DNA of 64,000 nt from Endomicrobiales bacterium (GTDB lineage: Bacteria > Elusimicrobiota > Endomicrobiia > Endomicrobiales > JALOBY01). Under the pieces are notes generated by a model. The model was not told the origin of the DNA. It was given only the letters and a program-made list of their open reading frames with translations, and did not search any database. The translations under genes were made by a program, and so were the position numbers. The DNA lies in the NCBI GenBank assembly GCA_023228045.1, contig JALOBY010000001.1, forward strand, positions 48,169 through 112,168, given 5' to 3'. This document shows, piece by piece, positions 26,788 to 35,656 of this stretch (positions are counted from its first letter, which is position 1; each line of letters begins with the position of its first letter).

Positions 26788-27426
26788 CTAGTAACCAAGT
26801 TCCTGAGCTACAAGCAACACGAAATACTGTGTGTAAGCTGGCTTTTTTGAAAGCACAACTTTTATGTTGCATATTCTATCACTACTGTTGCAATCTGAGC
26901 AAATGCCGCTTTGCGCGCATGGTGTTTTAAGCTTTAAGCGCACCGCATTTGCTGGGCCTGCAACAAGGCGTACACGTTCAAATGCGGCCTCTTCGTTTTG
27001 AACAATTTTATTTATGCCTGCAACCGCAATAACTTTTTGTGGCCCGAATGTCATACCACCAACCCTATTGCCAATTTTATCTACAAATACAAGTTTACCA
27101 TCTGTTGTTACAGCATTTGGGCTGCCTATAAACACATTGGCAAGCAGGGCTTTGCGCCTTGTTTCAATCATTTCTTCAAAAGACATTTCATGAGTGCTTA
27201 CAATTATATTATTTCCTCGTTCTTTTAATGTTTGCAAAATACCCATTTCACCCAGCGTCATAGAACCACCACTGCCTACGCTTTCAGTCGGGTGAACTAA
27301 TTCTAATATTTTTGCTGTTGCAGCTGCGGCATTTTCAAAAATAAACACTGTAAAGTTGTTTTTTTCAAGTGCCTTCACAGTTGAGTTTAATAAATTTTGG
27401 CTTTGTATAATAAGATTTTTGTCCAT
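26788..27426 (-). CDS. LUD-domain protein (lactate utilization / DUF162 family)
   Basis: This 212-residue cytoplasmic protein is of the LUD family. It shows VGSGGSMTLGEMGILQTLKE near residues 48-67 and THEMSFEEMIETRRKALLANV. VFIGSPNAVTTDGKLVFVD and VAGINKIV follow. The C-terminal part has a cysteine cluster, C-x5-C-x2-C-x6-C, common in stand-alone members from anaerobes. The family is linked to lactate oxidation (LutB/LutC) and other redox tasks; the substrate cannot be told here, because lutA and lutB partners are absent. It sits between a nitroreductase and rex. Confidence 0.85.
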   Translation of the reverse strand: MDKNLIIQSQNLLNSTVKALEKNNFTVFIFENAAAATAKILELVHPTESVGSGGSMTLGEMGILQTLKERGNNIIVSTHEMSFEEMIETRRKALLANVFIGSPNAVTTDGKLVFVDKIGNRVGGMTFGPQKVIAVAGINKIVQNEEAAFERVRLVAGPANAVRLKLKTPCAQSGICSDCNSSDRICNIKVVLSKKPAYTQYFVLLVAQELGY

Positions 27427-27434
27427 AATTTTAC

Positions 27435-28061
27435 CTAAATAATTCTTACAACTTCATTTATAGGTTTGCGTTTTGTTGGTTTTACAATATCTTTAGCACG
27501 ACCAATTGGAACCAGCGCAAAAAGCTCATCAGGCGAAGAAATTTCAAGCATGCCTTCCAACTCTTTTTTTGCAATTAGCGGACCGCTCATCCAGCAACTG
27601 CCATAACCCATACTGTGAGCACAAAGCAACATATTTTCTATTGCTGCACTAACACCTTGCTCACCCGCAGTAGATATATACTCTTCTTCAACACCATACC
27701 TTTTAAACATTCTTTGAATTAAAGAATCGTAAGGTTTTTTTATAACAGCAACAACAACCGGTGCACTCGCGAAAAACCCAAAGTAATTTGCATAGTCGTT
27801 AAATGATTTAAGTGCGGATGCAGAATTTATATTACTTACAACAGATACCAACTTATCTTTTACAACTGAAAACATTTTATTTTTTACTTCATTATTAGTG
27901 ACTGCAATAAAACCCCAATTTTGATTATTCCCACCCGATGGCGCCCAAGTTGCGGACTCTAAAATAGTTAAAATATCGCTATTGCTTATAGGTTCATTGC
28001 TAAAACTTCTAACACTTCGTCTATTTTTTATTGCATCAATAACATTATTTAATTCTGACAC
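27435..28061 (-). CDS. Nitroreductase-family flavoprotein
   Basis: This 208-residue FMN-dependent oxidoreductase is of the nitroreductase superfamily. IKNRRSVRSFSNEPIS near residues 11-26 and WAPSGGNNQNWGFIAV near 38-53 are the FMN-binding blocks; GEQGVSAAIENMLLCAHSMG is the central helix. The natural substrate is unknown. It starts with GTG, preceded by GGAGA, inside the 3' end of birA. This overlap indicates one transcript. Confidence 0.92.
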   Translation of the reverse strand: MSELNNVIDAIKNRRSVRSFSNEPISNSDILTILESATWAPSGGNNQNWGFIAVTNNEVKNKMFSVVKDKLVSVVSNINSASALKSFNDYANYFGFFASAPVVVAVIKKPYDSLIQRMFKRYGVEEEYISTAGEQGVSAAIENMLLCAHSMGYGSCWMSGPLIAKKELEGMLEISSPDELFALVPIGRAKDIVKPTKRKPINEVVRII

Positions 28062-28998
28062 TTACATCTCCAGAGAGAAATTTTGAAACTGTTCCATTTT
28101 GTTTGACTAAAAGCCGACCGTAAGAATCTATGCCTACAGCTTTGCCAAAATACTCGCTATCTAAAGATGCAACTTTTACATTTTTATTTATTAGATATGA
28201 GAGCGCATTGTAATTCTCTTTCATACCAACAAAACCATCTTTTAAAAATTGTGAGTATGCTTTCTCAAACTCAAGTAAAACTTCTCGCAAAACTTCTATT
28301 CGCGAAACCGTGGCACCTTTTTCTAAAGAAAGTGTTGTGGATGTATTTAATAGCTCAAACGGTAAAAGATTGTTTATATTTAAACCAATACCAAGTGCAA
28401 CCCAACGAACCATATCGGCTTCAGCAGCCGTTTCTACAAGTATGCCACAAACTTTTTTACCCGAAATAAATATATCATTTGGCCATTTAATTTGTGCGCT
28501 AAAACCAAGATTTATCAATGCTTGCGCAACACTAAGAGATGCCACCAGCGATATCTGCGCGACATTTTGTAACAACATTTTAGGCTTCAAAAGTAAACTA
28601 AACCATAACCCACCCGACGATGCGTGCCACTTTCTTGCCATTCTGCCATAAGCACTATTTTGTTCACAACCAATTATCAATGTACCGTCAGAATATACAT
28701 CCGCATTTTTCTTTGCCTGTATTTGAGTGCTGTTGGTTTTATTTAAGAAAATTGTTTTTTTAATCAATGAACATTGGCTAAGCGATAGCAGTGTACTTTG
28801 TGCACTAAACTCATCTGATGAAACACTTAATATTTTATAACCAAGATTTTTTACACCATCTATACAATAACCACTGCGCCTAAGCTTATTTATTTGCTTG
28901 TTTATTGCGGCACGAGATACTTTTAGTTTTTTTGCAAGGGTTTGGCCCGAAATATAGTTGTTTTCAGACAGGAGTTCTAATACATTCATTTTTTGCAT
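28045..28998 (-). CDS. birA: Biotin-[acetyl-CoA carboxylase] ligase / biotin operon repressor
   Basis: This 317-residue protein activates biotin and attaches it to AccB. The N-terminal winged-helix domain reads GQTLAKKLKVSRAAINKQIN, so it may also repress biotin genes. The ligase core shows GCEQNSAYGRMARKWHAS, close to the GRGRxGRxW family pattern, then GGLWFSLLL, IKWPNDIFISGKKVCGILVE and ALGIGLNIN. The C-terminal SH3-like domain ends the protein. The start overlaps the nadC stop; an ATG three codons inside (28989) is equally possible. Confidence 0.94.
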   Translation of the reverse strand: MQKMNVLELLSENNYISGQTLAKKLKVSRAAINKQINKLRRSGYCIDGVKNLGYKILSVSSDEFSAQSTLLSLSQCSLIKKTIFLNKTNSTQIQAKKNADVYSDGTLIIGCEQNSAYGRMARKWHASSGGLWFSLLLKPKMLLQNVAQISLVASLSVAQALINLGFSAQIKWPNDIFISGKKVCGILVETAAEADMVRWVALGIGLNINNLLPFELLNTSTTLSLEKGATVSRIEVLREVLLEFEKAYSQFLKDGFVGMKENYNALSYLINKNVKVASLDSEYFGKAVGIDSYGRLLVKQNGTVSKFLSGDVSVRIK

Positions 28999-29867
28999 TC
29001 TATTTCTAACGAGATATCTGCCGCGGCGGCTGAGTGGGTAAGTGCCCCTACTGATATGAAATCTGGACCAAGTGCGGCAAGGTTGCGTACTGTTTTTAAT
29101 GAAACCCCGCCTGAAATTTCTATTTTAGGCCTATTGGTTTTTCCTAACACTTTTATAGTTTTTATGGCTGTTTTAAGCATTTTTATATTCATATTATCAA
29201 GCATAATCACATCAGCTTTAGATTTGATGGCTGCTAATACTTGCAAGTGGGTTTCGCACTCCACTTCTATTTGTATTTTTGGTTTGCGTTTTCTTATTTT
29301 TGCAATAGCCGTGCTAATACCTTCTCCCGCACCGTTTGTATTTCCAGAAAGCTCAATGTGATTGTCTTTAAGCATTGCCATTTGAGCAAGATCCATACGG
29401 TGGTTTTGAGCACCACCACAGCGGACAGCATACTTTTCAAGCAAACGCAGTCCCGGAATAGTTTTTCTGGTGTCTAGAATTATTGTTCCACTACCCTTTA
29501 TGGCATTGACATAGCTTGCAGTAAGTGTTGCAACACCTGATAAGTGCTGTATGAAGTTGAGGGCTGTTCTTTCTGCGGATAATATTGAACGGACAGAAGC
29601 TGTTAACTTTAATATAACCTCTCCGGCTTTTGCCAATTTACCATCTGGTATTAGAAATTGAAATTTTGCTTTCGGGTCTAACTCAAGAATTGTCTGAGCA
29701 AAAACATCGCAACCGCAAACTACGCATGCAGTTTTTGCAAGCAACGAGGCGCCAACTATTTTTCTGGCAGGAACAACCGAGAGGGTTGTTATGTCTGAGA
29801 AAGCGGCATCTTCTTTAAGTGCCGCAATTATTGTTTTTATTGTAATATTTAGCAATTCTTTATTCAT
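28986..29867 (-). CDS. nadC: Nicotinate-nucleotide pyrophosphorylase (carboxylating)
   Basis: This 293-residue quinolinate phosphoribosyltransferase works in de novo NAD synthesis. Family blocks are LSAERTALNFIQHLSGVATL, DTRKTIPGLRLLEKYAVRCG with GGAQNHRMDL, and the barrel end IEISGGVSL with DFISVGALTHSA. It is complete. nadA and nadB are not in this window. It precedes birA with a 13-base overlap. Confidence 0.96.
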   Translation of the reverse strand: MNKELLNITIKTIIAALKEDAAFSDITTLSVVPARKIVGASLLAKTACVVCGCDVFAQTILELDPKAKFQFLIPDGKLAKAGEVILKLTASVRSILSAERTALNFIQHLSGVATLTASYVNAIKGSGTIILDTRKTIPGLRLLEKYAVRCGGAQNHRMDLAQMAMLKDNHIELSGNTNGAGEGISTAIAKIRKRKPKIQIEVECETHLQVLAAIKSKADVIMLDNMNIKMLKTAIKTIKVLGKTNRPKIEISGGVSLKTVRNLAALGPDFISVGALTHSAAAADISLEIECKK

Positions 29868-29924
29868 TTGCCGCTTATATTACAAAAAACCGAGTAATTA
29901 TTAAAGTTTTACTATGAGGCTCAA

Positions 29925-30584
29925 TTATTTCTTTTCATTTGTGTGGTGCTTAATAACTGTTCCGGAAACAATAAATAGTACTTCTTCGCAAATATTTGTA
30001 GATAAGTCGGCTATTCTTTCAAGGTTGGCAAATATGCGCATAATGTGCAATGCTCGTTCTATAGTTGAAGCATCAGAAACCATAATTGTTATAAGTTCAC
30101 GGGTGCTTTGGTCTTTAAGCTCATCAACCTCTGTGTCGGATAAACAAACTGATCTGGCAAGAGAGACATCATTATTTACAAAAGCTTTAATACTGTCGTG
30201 TACCATTCCTGTTACAATTTTTGCCATTCTTGGAGTATCAATTAGTGGTTTTACGGAAGGACGGCCTACAAGGAACTGGGCGCTCTCAGAAATATTTACA
30301 GCATGGTCACCCATTCTTTCTAAGTCAGTGTTCATTTTCATAACCATTAAAACTATGCGCAAATCGATAGCTTTTGGTTCGTACTGGGCTATTACAGTCG
30401 TGCAGGCCTCATCAATCGCAAGTTCAAAAAAATTTGCTTTTGGCTCTAATACATCAATTACTTCTTTTAACAACGACTCATTGCGTGTAAGCAAACCATT
30501 AATGCTTTTTTCTATCATTTCCTCAACAAAACCAGCAAACTCTGTAATTTGTTTTTTCAATTCTGTAATTTTTTCTTGATACAT
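29925..30584 (-). CDS. phoU: Phosphate signalling protein PhoU
   Basis: This 219-residue helical protein has two PhoU repeats (about residues 15-105 and 120-205). Each carries an acidic metal-binding block; LERMGDHAVNISE and LERIADLSTNICEE are visible. It conveys phosphate sufficiency from the Pst transporter to PhoR. I chose the ATG at 30584 because GGGGGAAGAA precedes it; a TTG at 30596 is less likely. It closes the pst operon. Confidence 0.96.
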   Translation of the reverse strand: MYQEKITELKKQITEFAGFVEEMIEKSINGLLTRNESLLKEVIDVLEPKANFFELAIDEACTTVIAQYEPKAIDLRIVLMVMKMNTDLERMGDHAVNISESAQFLVGRPSVKPLIDTPRMAKIVTGMVHDSIKAFVNNDVSLARSVCLSDTEVDELKDQSTRELITIMVSDASTIERALHIMRIFANLERIADLSTNICEEVLFIVSGTVIKHHTNEKK

Positions 30585-30618
30585 TTCTTCCCCCAATTAA
30601 AGCTTATTTTTATTTTAA

Positions 30619-31389
30619 TTACCCAAATTTGCCAGTAATGTAATCTTCGGTGCGTTTATCGCGTGGCACGGTAAATATTTTTTCTGTTCTATCAAATTCT
30701 ATTAACTCCCCCATATAAAGAAATGCCGTTTGGTCTGAAATTCTTGCCGCCTGCTGCATATTGTGGGTTACAATTATTATTGTGTACTCTTTTTTTAATT
30801 CAAGCATCAACTCTTCAATTTTTTTGGTTGATATTGGGTCCAAACTTGCGCACGGCTCGTCAAATAAAATTACCTCTGGCTCTACCGCAAGACACCGCGC
30901 TATACATAAGCGCTGTTGCTGACCTCCAGAAAGCCCTAATGCACTATCATGAAGCCTATCTTTTACCTCGTTCCAAAGAGCGGACTTTTGAAGTGACTCT
31001 TCTACTTTGTGCGCTATAAAGGATTTATCTTTTATCCCTTTTATTTCAAGGCCATAACTTAAGTTTTCAAATATAGTTTTTGGAAACGGGTTTGGCTTTT
31101 GAAAAACCATACCAACCATGCGCCGCAAATCTACAACATCAAAACTTTTGTCATAAATATCTTGACCATCAAGTGTTATTTTACCTTCAAAACGCGCGAT
31201 TTGGACTAAATCATTCATTCTATTAAATAGGCGAATAAGTGTAGATTTTCCACAACCAGACGGGCCAATAAAAGCGGTTATATTATTTTTTAATATGTAT
31301 ATATTAATGTCGTTCAACGCTTTTTTGGCACCATAGAAGAAGTTGATGTTAGTAGCATTTATTCTTATTTTATTTTCTGTAGGTTTCAT
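30619..31389 (-). CDS. pstB: Phosphate ABC transporter ATPase
   Basis: This 256-residue ATPase energises phosphate uptake. Walker A is GPSGCGKST, followed by [11 protein letters not shown]. The signature is [16 protein letters not shown], and Walker B is [13 protein letters not shown], with His in [13 protein letters not shown]. The PstB type is marked by [28 protein letters not shown] precedes the ATG. It lies between pstA and phoU. Confidence 0.98.
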   Translation of the reverse strand: MKPTENKIRINATNINFFYGAKKALNDINIYILKNNITAFIGPSGCGKSTLIRLFNRMNDLVQIARFEGKITLDGQDIYDKSFDVVDLRRMVGMVFQKPNPFPKTIFENLSYGLEIKGIKDKSFIAHKVEESLQKSALWNEVKDRLHDSALGLSGGQQQRLCIARCLAVEPEVILFDEPCASLDPISTKKIEELMLELKKEYTIIIVTHNMQQAARISDQTAFLYMGELIEFDRTEKIFTVPRDKRTEDYITGKFG

Positions 31390-31404
31390 TTTTTCCTCTA
31401 ATTT

Positions 31405-32271
31405 TTAATGCACATAACTCTTTTTTTGTTTTTGCCGCATCATTATTGCTGTAGCGGAAACCAATAATACTAAAACCAACAGTATTAAAGAACATCCGTA
31501 AGCTATGGCAGTTTGCTTTTCAGGGTGAGACCCTTCCGCCATTAGAGCGTATATATGATATGGCAATGCCATTACCTCAGAAAATGGTGAATCAGGATAT
31601 CTGCGTGTATAAAATGTTGCGGCAGTAAATAAAATTGGTGCTGTTTCACCGGCAGCCCTGCCGATACTTAATATTACGCCTGTTAAAATACCTGGCCACG
31701 CGCTTGGAATTACCACTTTTTTTATTGTTTGCCAATGAGTTGCGCCAAGTGCAAGTGATGCCTCTCTTAACGATTGAGGAACTGCAGTTAACGCTTCCTG
31801 CGCAACAGAAATTATGCCAGGCAAAATTAAAATTCCAAGTGTAAGCGCGCCTGAGAGTATTGAAATACCAAAACCAAAAAACTTAACGAATATTGCTAAA
31901 CCAAAAAGTCCAAAAACTACAGAAGGAACACCAGCGAGGTTATTTATGCTCATTCTAATTAAATTTACAAACGCACCTCTTGGGCTGTACTCGCACAAAT
32001 AAATTGCACAGGCAAGGCCAAGTGGTAAGGCAAAAAGAATTGCGCCAAGTGTTAAATAGAAAGTTCCAACTATTGCAGGTGCAACACCACCTGCAGTCAT
32101 AAACTTTTTTGGAACAGCTGTTAAAAACTCAAAGCTTATAACACCAATACCCTTTGAAACTATAAAGTAAACAATTGTTACCAAGAAAAAAAGTGTAGTA
32201 ATCAGACACAAATATAGAAAAATAAAACCTATGTTTTGCTTAATGGAATTTATAGTTTTTAAAGTTATCAT
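31405..32271 (-). CDS. pstA: Phosphate ABC transporter permease PstA
   Basis: This 288-residue inner-membrane protein has about six membrane segments. The permease (EAA) loop is EASLALGATHWQTIKKVVIPSAWPG at about residues 168-192. VPSVVFGLFGLA and GRAAGETAPILFTAATF are PstA-type blocks. Its start overlaps the pstC stop. Confidence 0.96.
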   Translation of the reverse strand: MITLKTINSIKQNIGFIFLYLCLITTLFFLVTIVYFIVSKGIGVISFEFLTAVPKKFMTAGGVAPAIVGTFYLTLGAILFALPLGLACAIYLCEYSPRGAFVNLIRMSINNLAGVPSVVFGLFGLAIFVKFFGFGISILSGALTLGILILPGIISVAQEALTAVPQSLREASLALGATHWQTIKKVVIPSAWPGILTGVILSIGRAAGETAPILFTAATFYTRRYPDSPFSEVMALPYHIYALMAEGSHPEKQTAIAYGCSLILLVLVLLVSATAIMMRQKQKKSYVH

Positions 32272-33152
32272 CGGCTTAACCCAAGCTTGATACGGTATTT
32301 TTTACTAATTATTTCAGCAACAATGTTTATAACAAAAGTTATTAAAAATAAAACAAGCCCTATGGCAAAAAGTGCATGATAATGAGGACTTCCTAGAACC
32401 GCTTCACCCATTTCTGCGGCAATTGTTGAAGTCATTGGCCGCACTGGCTCAAAAAATGAAGTAGGTATAACAGCCGCGCCACCTGCAACCATTAAAACAG
32501 TCATTGTTTCGCCTACTATTCTACTCATTCCAAGCATTAAAGCAGTTGAAATTCCAGAGCCGGCCGCGGGAACCACTACACGGGTAAGTGTTTGCCAACG
32601 GTTTGCCCCAAGCGCAAATGATGCCTCTCTGAAAGAACGAGGCACATAGCTCAGTGCATCTTCGGTAATACTGCAAATTGTCGGTATTGCCATAATACCA
32701 AGTATTAAGCTTGCGCTAAACGCGCAAAGGCCTGTTGGCAAATTTAATAGCTTTTGAATAAAAGGAGCAACAACTACCATGCCAAAAAAACCAAAAACTA
32801 TTGAAGGAACAGCGGCAAGCACCTCAATTAACGGTTTTAAAATTGATTTTTGATTAGAAGTCGCGATTTCATTTATAAATAAAGCAGAACCAATACCCAG
32901 AGGTACGCAAACAAACATAGCTCCGATAGCAATCCAAAAAGAAGCAAGTATTAACGGTAAAATGCCAAACTCGGCAGGGTCGTGCGTAGGGTACCAAAGT
33001 TGGCCAGTAATGAAACTTATAAAATCCACACTTTTCAACACAGGCAACCCTTGCCAGAAAAGCACAAAAATTATTCCAAGCAAAAAAAGCAATGACGAAA
33101 ATGCAAGCGCGCTAAAAAGTATTTTATATATTTGTTCTTTTATTTTTATCAT
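32268..33152 (-). CDS. pstC: Phosphate ABC transporter permease PstC
   Basis: This 294-residue permease is the partner of PstA. The first membrane segment is near residues 12-34. VPSIVFGFFGMVVVAP is near residue 115. The EAA loop reads EASFALGANRWQTLTRVVVP, and SRIVGETMTVLMVAGG follows. A hairpin lies in the gap to pstS, which may keep pstC expression below that of pstS. Confidence 0.96.
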   Translation of the reverse strand: MIKIKEQIYKILFSALAFSSLLFLLGIIFVLFWQGLPVLKSVDFISFITGQLWYPTHDPAEFGILPLILASFWIAIGAMFVCVPLGIGSALFINEIATSNQKSILKPLIEVLAAVPSIVFGFFGMVVVAPFIQKLLNLPTGLCAFSASLILGIMAIPTICSITEDALSYVPRSFREASFALGANRWQTLTRVVVPAAGSGISTALMLGMSRIVGETMTVLMVAGGAAVIPTSFFEPVRPMTSTIAAEMGEAVLGSPHYHALFAIGLVLFLITFVINIVAEIISKKYRIKLGLSR

Positions 33153-33164
33153 ATTTAAACCCTC

Positions 33165-33193
33165 GGGTAACAGCAGAATATCTGCTGTTACCC
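33165..33193 (-). other. 13-bp perfect stem-loop between pstS and pstC
   Basis: GGGTAACAGCAGA and TCTGCTGTTACCC pair perfectly around a three-base loop. No U-run follows. In many binding-protein operons a hairpin after the binding-protein gene stabilises its mRNA against 3' decay; that role is inferred. Confidence 0.7.
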
Positions 33194-33212
33194 TAAGTTC
33201 CTTAAGCGCAGG

Positions 33213-34022
33213 TTATTTTAATGCAACAAAACCTTGTTCATCAACCAACTTTTGACCTTCTTGACTTTTAATAAAATCTATCAACTTTTTTACATCACCT
33301 TTTGGGCTGCCATTTGTATACATAAACAATGGCCTTGAATATACATACTCTTTTGTAAGCACTGACTTTTTTGACGGTATAACTCCATCTATACTCAAAG
33401 CTTTTACCTTTTCAGATATAAACCCAAGTCCTACATAGCCAACTGCACCAGGGGTATTAGATACTGTAACTGCTATCTGCTGGTTAGATGCCATTGTAAG
33501 AGCATCCGAGCGCACTTTCTGAGCATCAAGTGCAAGTGAACCAAATGCTTCATAAGTTCCGCTTGCACTGTCTCTTGAAATAACAACTATCTTTGCATCT
33601 TGCCCACCAATCTGTTTCCAGTTTGATATTTTACCGGTATAGATGTCCTTTACCTGCTTTTTTGTAAGTGCAGAAACAGTGTTTGAAGGATTAACAATTA
33701 CAGCTATACCGTCCATTGCAACAACATTTGCCTTTGCAATAACTCCGCGACCTGCTGCTTTTTGAATTTCTGAATCTTTCATGGAACGCGACATATTGGC
33801 AATGTCACAAGTTCCCTCTACAAGAGATGTTGCCCCAACGCCAGACCCACCACCACGCACACTTATCTCAATATCTTTGTTGGCATCCATGAATACTTCC
33901 GCCGCCGCTTGTGCTATTGGAAGCACGGTGGTAGAACCATCCATTACAATCTTTTTATTTACCGCAAAACAATTAACCGCAAGAACCGTCGCTAAGAAAA
34001 TCGCTACTAAACTTTTTTTCAC
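33213..34022 (-). CDS. pstS: Phosphate-binding periplasmic protein PstS
   Basis: This 269-residue exported protein captures phosphate for PstCAB. A signal peptide (to about residue 20, ending NCFA) precedes MDGSTTVLPIAQAAAEVFM. ISVRGGGSGVGATSLVEGTC and ISRDSASGTYEAFGSL are phosphate-contacting blocks. It starts with GTG, preceded by GGAG. It is the shorter form of PstS common outside Proteobacteria. Confidence 0.96.
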   Translation of the reverse strand: MKKSLVAIFLATVLAVNCFAVNKKIVMDGSTTVLPIAQAAAEVFMDANKDIEISVRGGGSGVGATSLVEGTCDIANMSRSMKDSEIQKAAGRGVIAKANVVAMDGIAVIVNPSNTVSALTKKQVKDIYTGKISNWKQIGGQDAKIVVISRDSASGTYEAFGSLALDAQKVRSDALTMASNQQIAVTVSNTPGAVGYVGLGFISEKVKALSIDGVIPSKKSVLTKEYVYSRPLFMYTNGSPKGDVKKLIDFIKSQEGQKLVDEQGFVALK

Positions 34023-34067
34023 TGATTTCTCCTTGTAATAGTTTTTTAATACTTCACAAATAGCTAC

Positions 34068-35318
34068 TTAAAACTTTACAACAATATCTGCCTGTAACAA
34101 GCTTTTTGGCGTTGTTTGAGAGTTACCTTTAATTGCATCCATCGCGTAATAGTCAAGTGTCAAACTGGTTGATTTTGTTAATCCAATCTCAATAATGATT
34201 TCATCTCCAAGCGCATTTGTTTTTCCGCTGTACGAATCGGAGTCCGGAAAAGCATCAACAAAAGCATCGGTTTGAAGCCATCTTCTTAAATACTTTACCT
34301 GCCATTGACCAAAATCACCAACCTTTGCAAACCCAAACTTAGCACCTGCAGCATAACCGACATTTTGTTCGCCAGAACTGTTATTTACAACATAATCACT
34401 AAATAAGCCAAGAGAGTATCCAAATAAATCAGAAATTGTTAATTCAATACTTGGGTTAAGTGCTTCAAAAGAATTTTTTAAACCAGTCGTCGCTCCAGTG
34501 TTTGTACCTGCATTAAAATCAAGAATTTTATCTTTTACATTAAAGGCATAATAAGCAACTGCGGCCTTAACATTTAACATATCATTTACTTTCCAATTAG
34601 CTCCGGGCTGAATGGCAAATAAGCTTGGATCTGAAGAATCAGTTGATGATTCATCAATTGTAATAAACTCTGGTGTAAGGAAAAGAGATAGCTCTGGTGT
34701 TAGAGTGTGAGTTAAGAAAAGTGCGGCACCATCTAAATTAAGATCTGTATCCCAAAGAATATCGCTTGTATTCCAAATTGGATTTCCCTTCATTTTACCG
34801 ATTTGCATTTTTGCATAACCAACTGGTTCGTATTCAATGTAACCATAATCAAGCATTAGCGGAGCTTTGCTGAAAGTATTTTGAAGTGTCCAGTTTGTTG
34901 AACGAGGCTCCCCATCACTAACATCGCTGCCTATAGCTGTACCTAAAGTTTTATTTATCCCAGTTGCCAAACCAAACCCTACCTTAACACCATCGGTAAC
35001 TCTGGTATCAATGCCTAATCTTGCTCTTATCCTTGCCCTTGTGCGTGCCGCTGTATTAACTGCCCAATCGGTTTGAACTCTTGTTCTGAAATCACCCTTA
35101 AAGGACATATTTTGTATCCATTGAGGAAGTGTTTCCGATGTTCCGGCCGCTATAAGAGATCTTTCATCCTGATTAGTTTCTGTAATTATCTGCTGAGCAT
35201 CACCTGGTGTTAATAAATTCAGATCAACCATTTTATTTACAAGCATATCAACCTGTGAACTAAAAGCATTTGTACAAAAAAGAACTGCCAAAACTAACAC
35301 TGCTAATACTTTACGCAT
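34068..35318 (-). CDS. Outer-membrane porin, probably phosphate-regulated
   Basis: The protein has 416 residues. A signal peptide (MRKVLAVLVLAVLFCTNAFS) is followed by a short helical region, MLVNKMVDLNLLTPGDAQQI. Next comes a beta-barrel with alternating strands from about residue 70 (FKGDFRTRVQTDW) to a C-terminal Phe (ADIVVKF), the usual assembly signal of outer-membrane barrels. It resembles the putative porin families that share this N-terminal helix. It lies between phoR and pstS, so a role in phosphate passage is a good inference, though the family itself is not specific. AGGAGG precedes the ATG. It has a long hairpin-rich leader. Confidence 0.85.
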   Translation of the reverse strand: MRKVLAVLVLAVLFCTNAFSSQVDMLVNKMVDLNLLTPGDAQQIITETNQDERSLIAAGTSETLPQWIQNMSFKGDFRTRVQTDWAVNTAARTRARIRARLGIDTRVTDGVKVGFGLATGINKTLGTAIGSDVSDGEPRSTNWTLQNTFSKAPLMLDYGYIEYEPVGYAKMQIGKMKGNPIWNTSDILWDTDLNLDGAALFLTHTLTPELSLFLTPEFITIDESSTDSSDPSLFAIQPGANWKVNDMLNVKAAVAYYAFNVKDKILDFNAGTNTGATTGLKNSFEALNPSIELTISDLFGYSLGLFSDYVVNNSSGEQNVGYAAGAKFGFAKVGDFGQWQVKYLRRWLQTDAFVDAFPDSDSYSGKTNALGDEIIIEIGLTKSTSLTLDYYAMDAIKGNSQTTPKSLLQADIVVKF

Positions 35319-35336
35319 TACAACCTCCTATATCGC

Positions 35337-35435
35337 GTTCCGCCTTCGGCGGAACTTATCCCGCCGTTGGCGGGGTTGGTTTGGCTTTAGTTAAATCGCC
35401 AAACCGCTCTACAAGGGAAAACCTAAGGTTTTCCC
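35337..35435 (-). ncRNA. Four tandem hairpins in the porin mRNA leader
   Basis: Four consecutive stem-loops fill about 100 bases: 35415-35435 (10-bp arms), 35378-35405 (8-bp arms), 35358-35376 (8-bp arms) and 35337-35355 (8-bp arms). The last ends a few bases before the AGGAGG of the porin gene. The two proximal ones share a 19-nt palindrome form. They may stabilise the mRNA or control translation; both are inference. Confidence 0.7.
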
Positions 35436-35530
35436 ATTTCATCGTCGCTCGTAAAACTCGCTGAACCCTTTCCTAAATTGTAAAAGAACATTGAATTTAT
35501 TTGATCAGCTATCAACAACAAAAAATCAAA

Positions 35531-35539
35531 TCACCTCCT
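35531..35539 (-). promoter_or_regulatory. Perfect anti-16S sequence AGGAGGTGA in the leader
   Basis: AGGAGGTGA on the minus strand matches the 16S rRNA 3' end fully, yet no annotated gene starts nearby. A 32-codon frame opens at a TTG (35521) and stops at 35423 inside the first leader hairpin. The spacing of 12 bases is long. It may mark a leader peptide. Confidence 0.35.
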
Positions 35540-35546
35540 GTGTAAA

Positions 35547-35577
35547 ATTATAATGCCATCTTTCTGGCGAAATTATA
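35547..35577 (-). promoter_or_regulatory. Two candidate -10 boxes upstream of the porin leader
   Basis: TATAAT occurs twice on the minus strand, at 35572-35577 and 35547-35552. Neither has a good -35 box, which fits an activator-dependent promoter. Which one is used is not clear. Confidence 0.4.
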
Positions 35578-35608
35578 ACAGAACACAATTAAGAGGTGAT
35601 AAATAAAT

Positions 35609-35625
35609 TGTTAATTTTGTGTTAA
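35609..35625 (-). promoter_or_regulatory. Candidate PhoB box (TTAACA-N5-TTAACA)
   Basis: Two exact TTAACA units are spaced 11 bases apart on the minus strand, the period of PhoB/PhoP half-sites. The site lies between phoR and the porin, upstream of the -10 candidates. It is about 30 bases from the nearer -10 box, further than usual, which lowers confidence. Confidence 0.4.
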
Positions 35626-35656
35626 GAGGGTTTAACCTGGATTGTAAGACGATATA

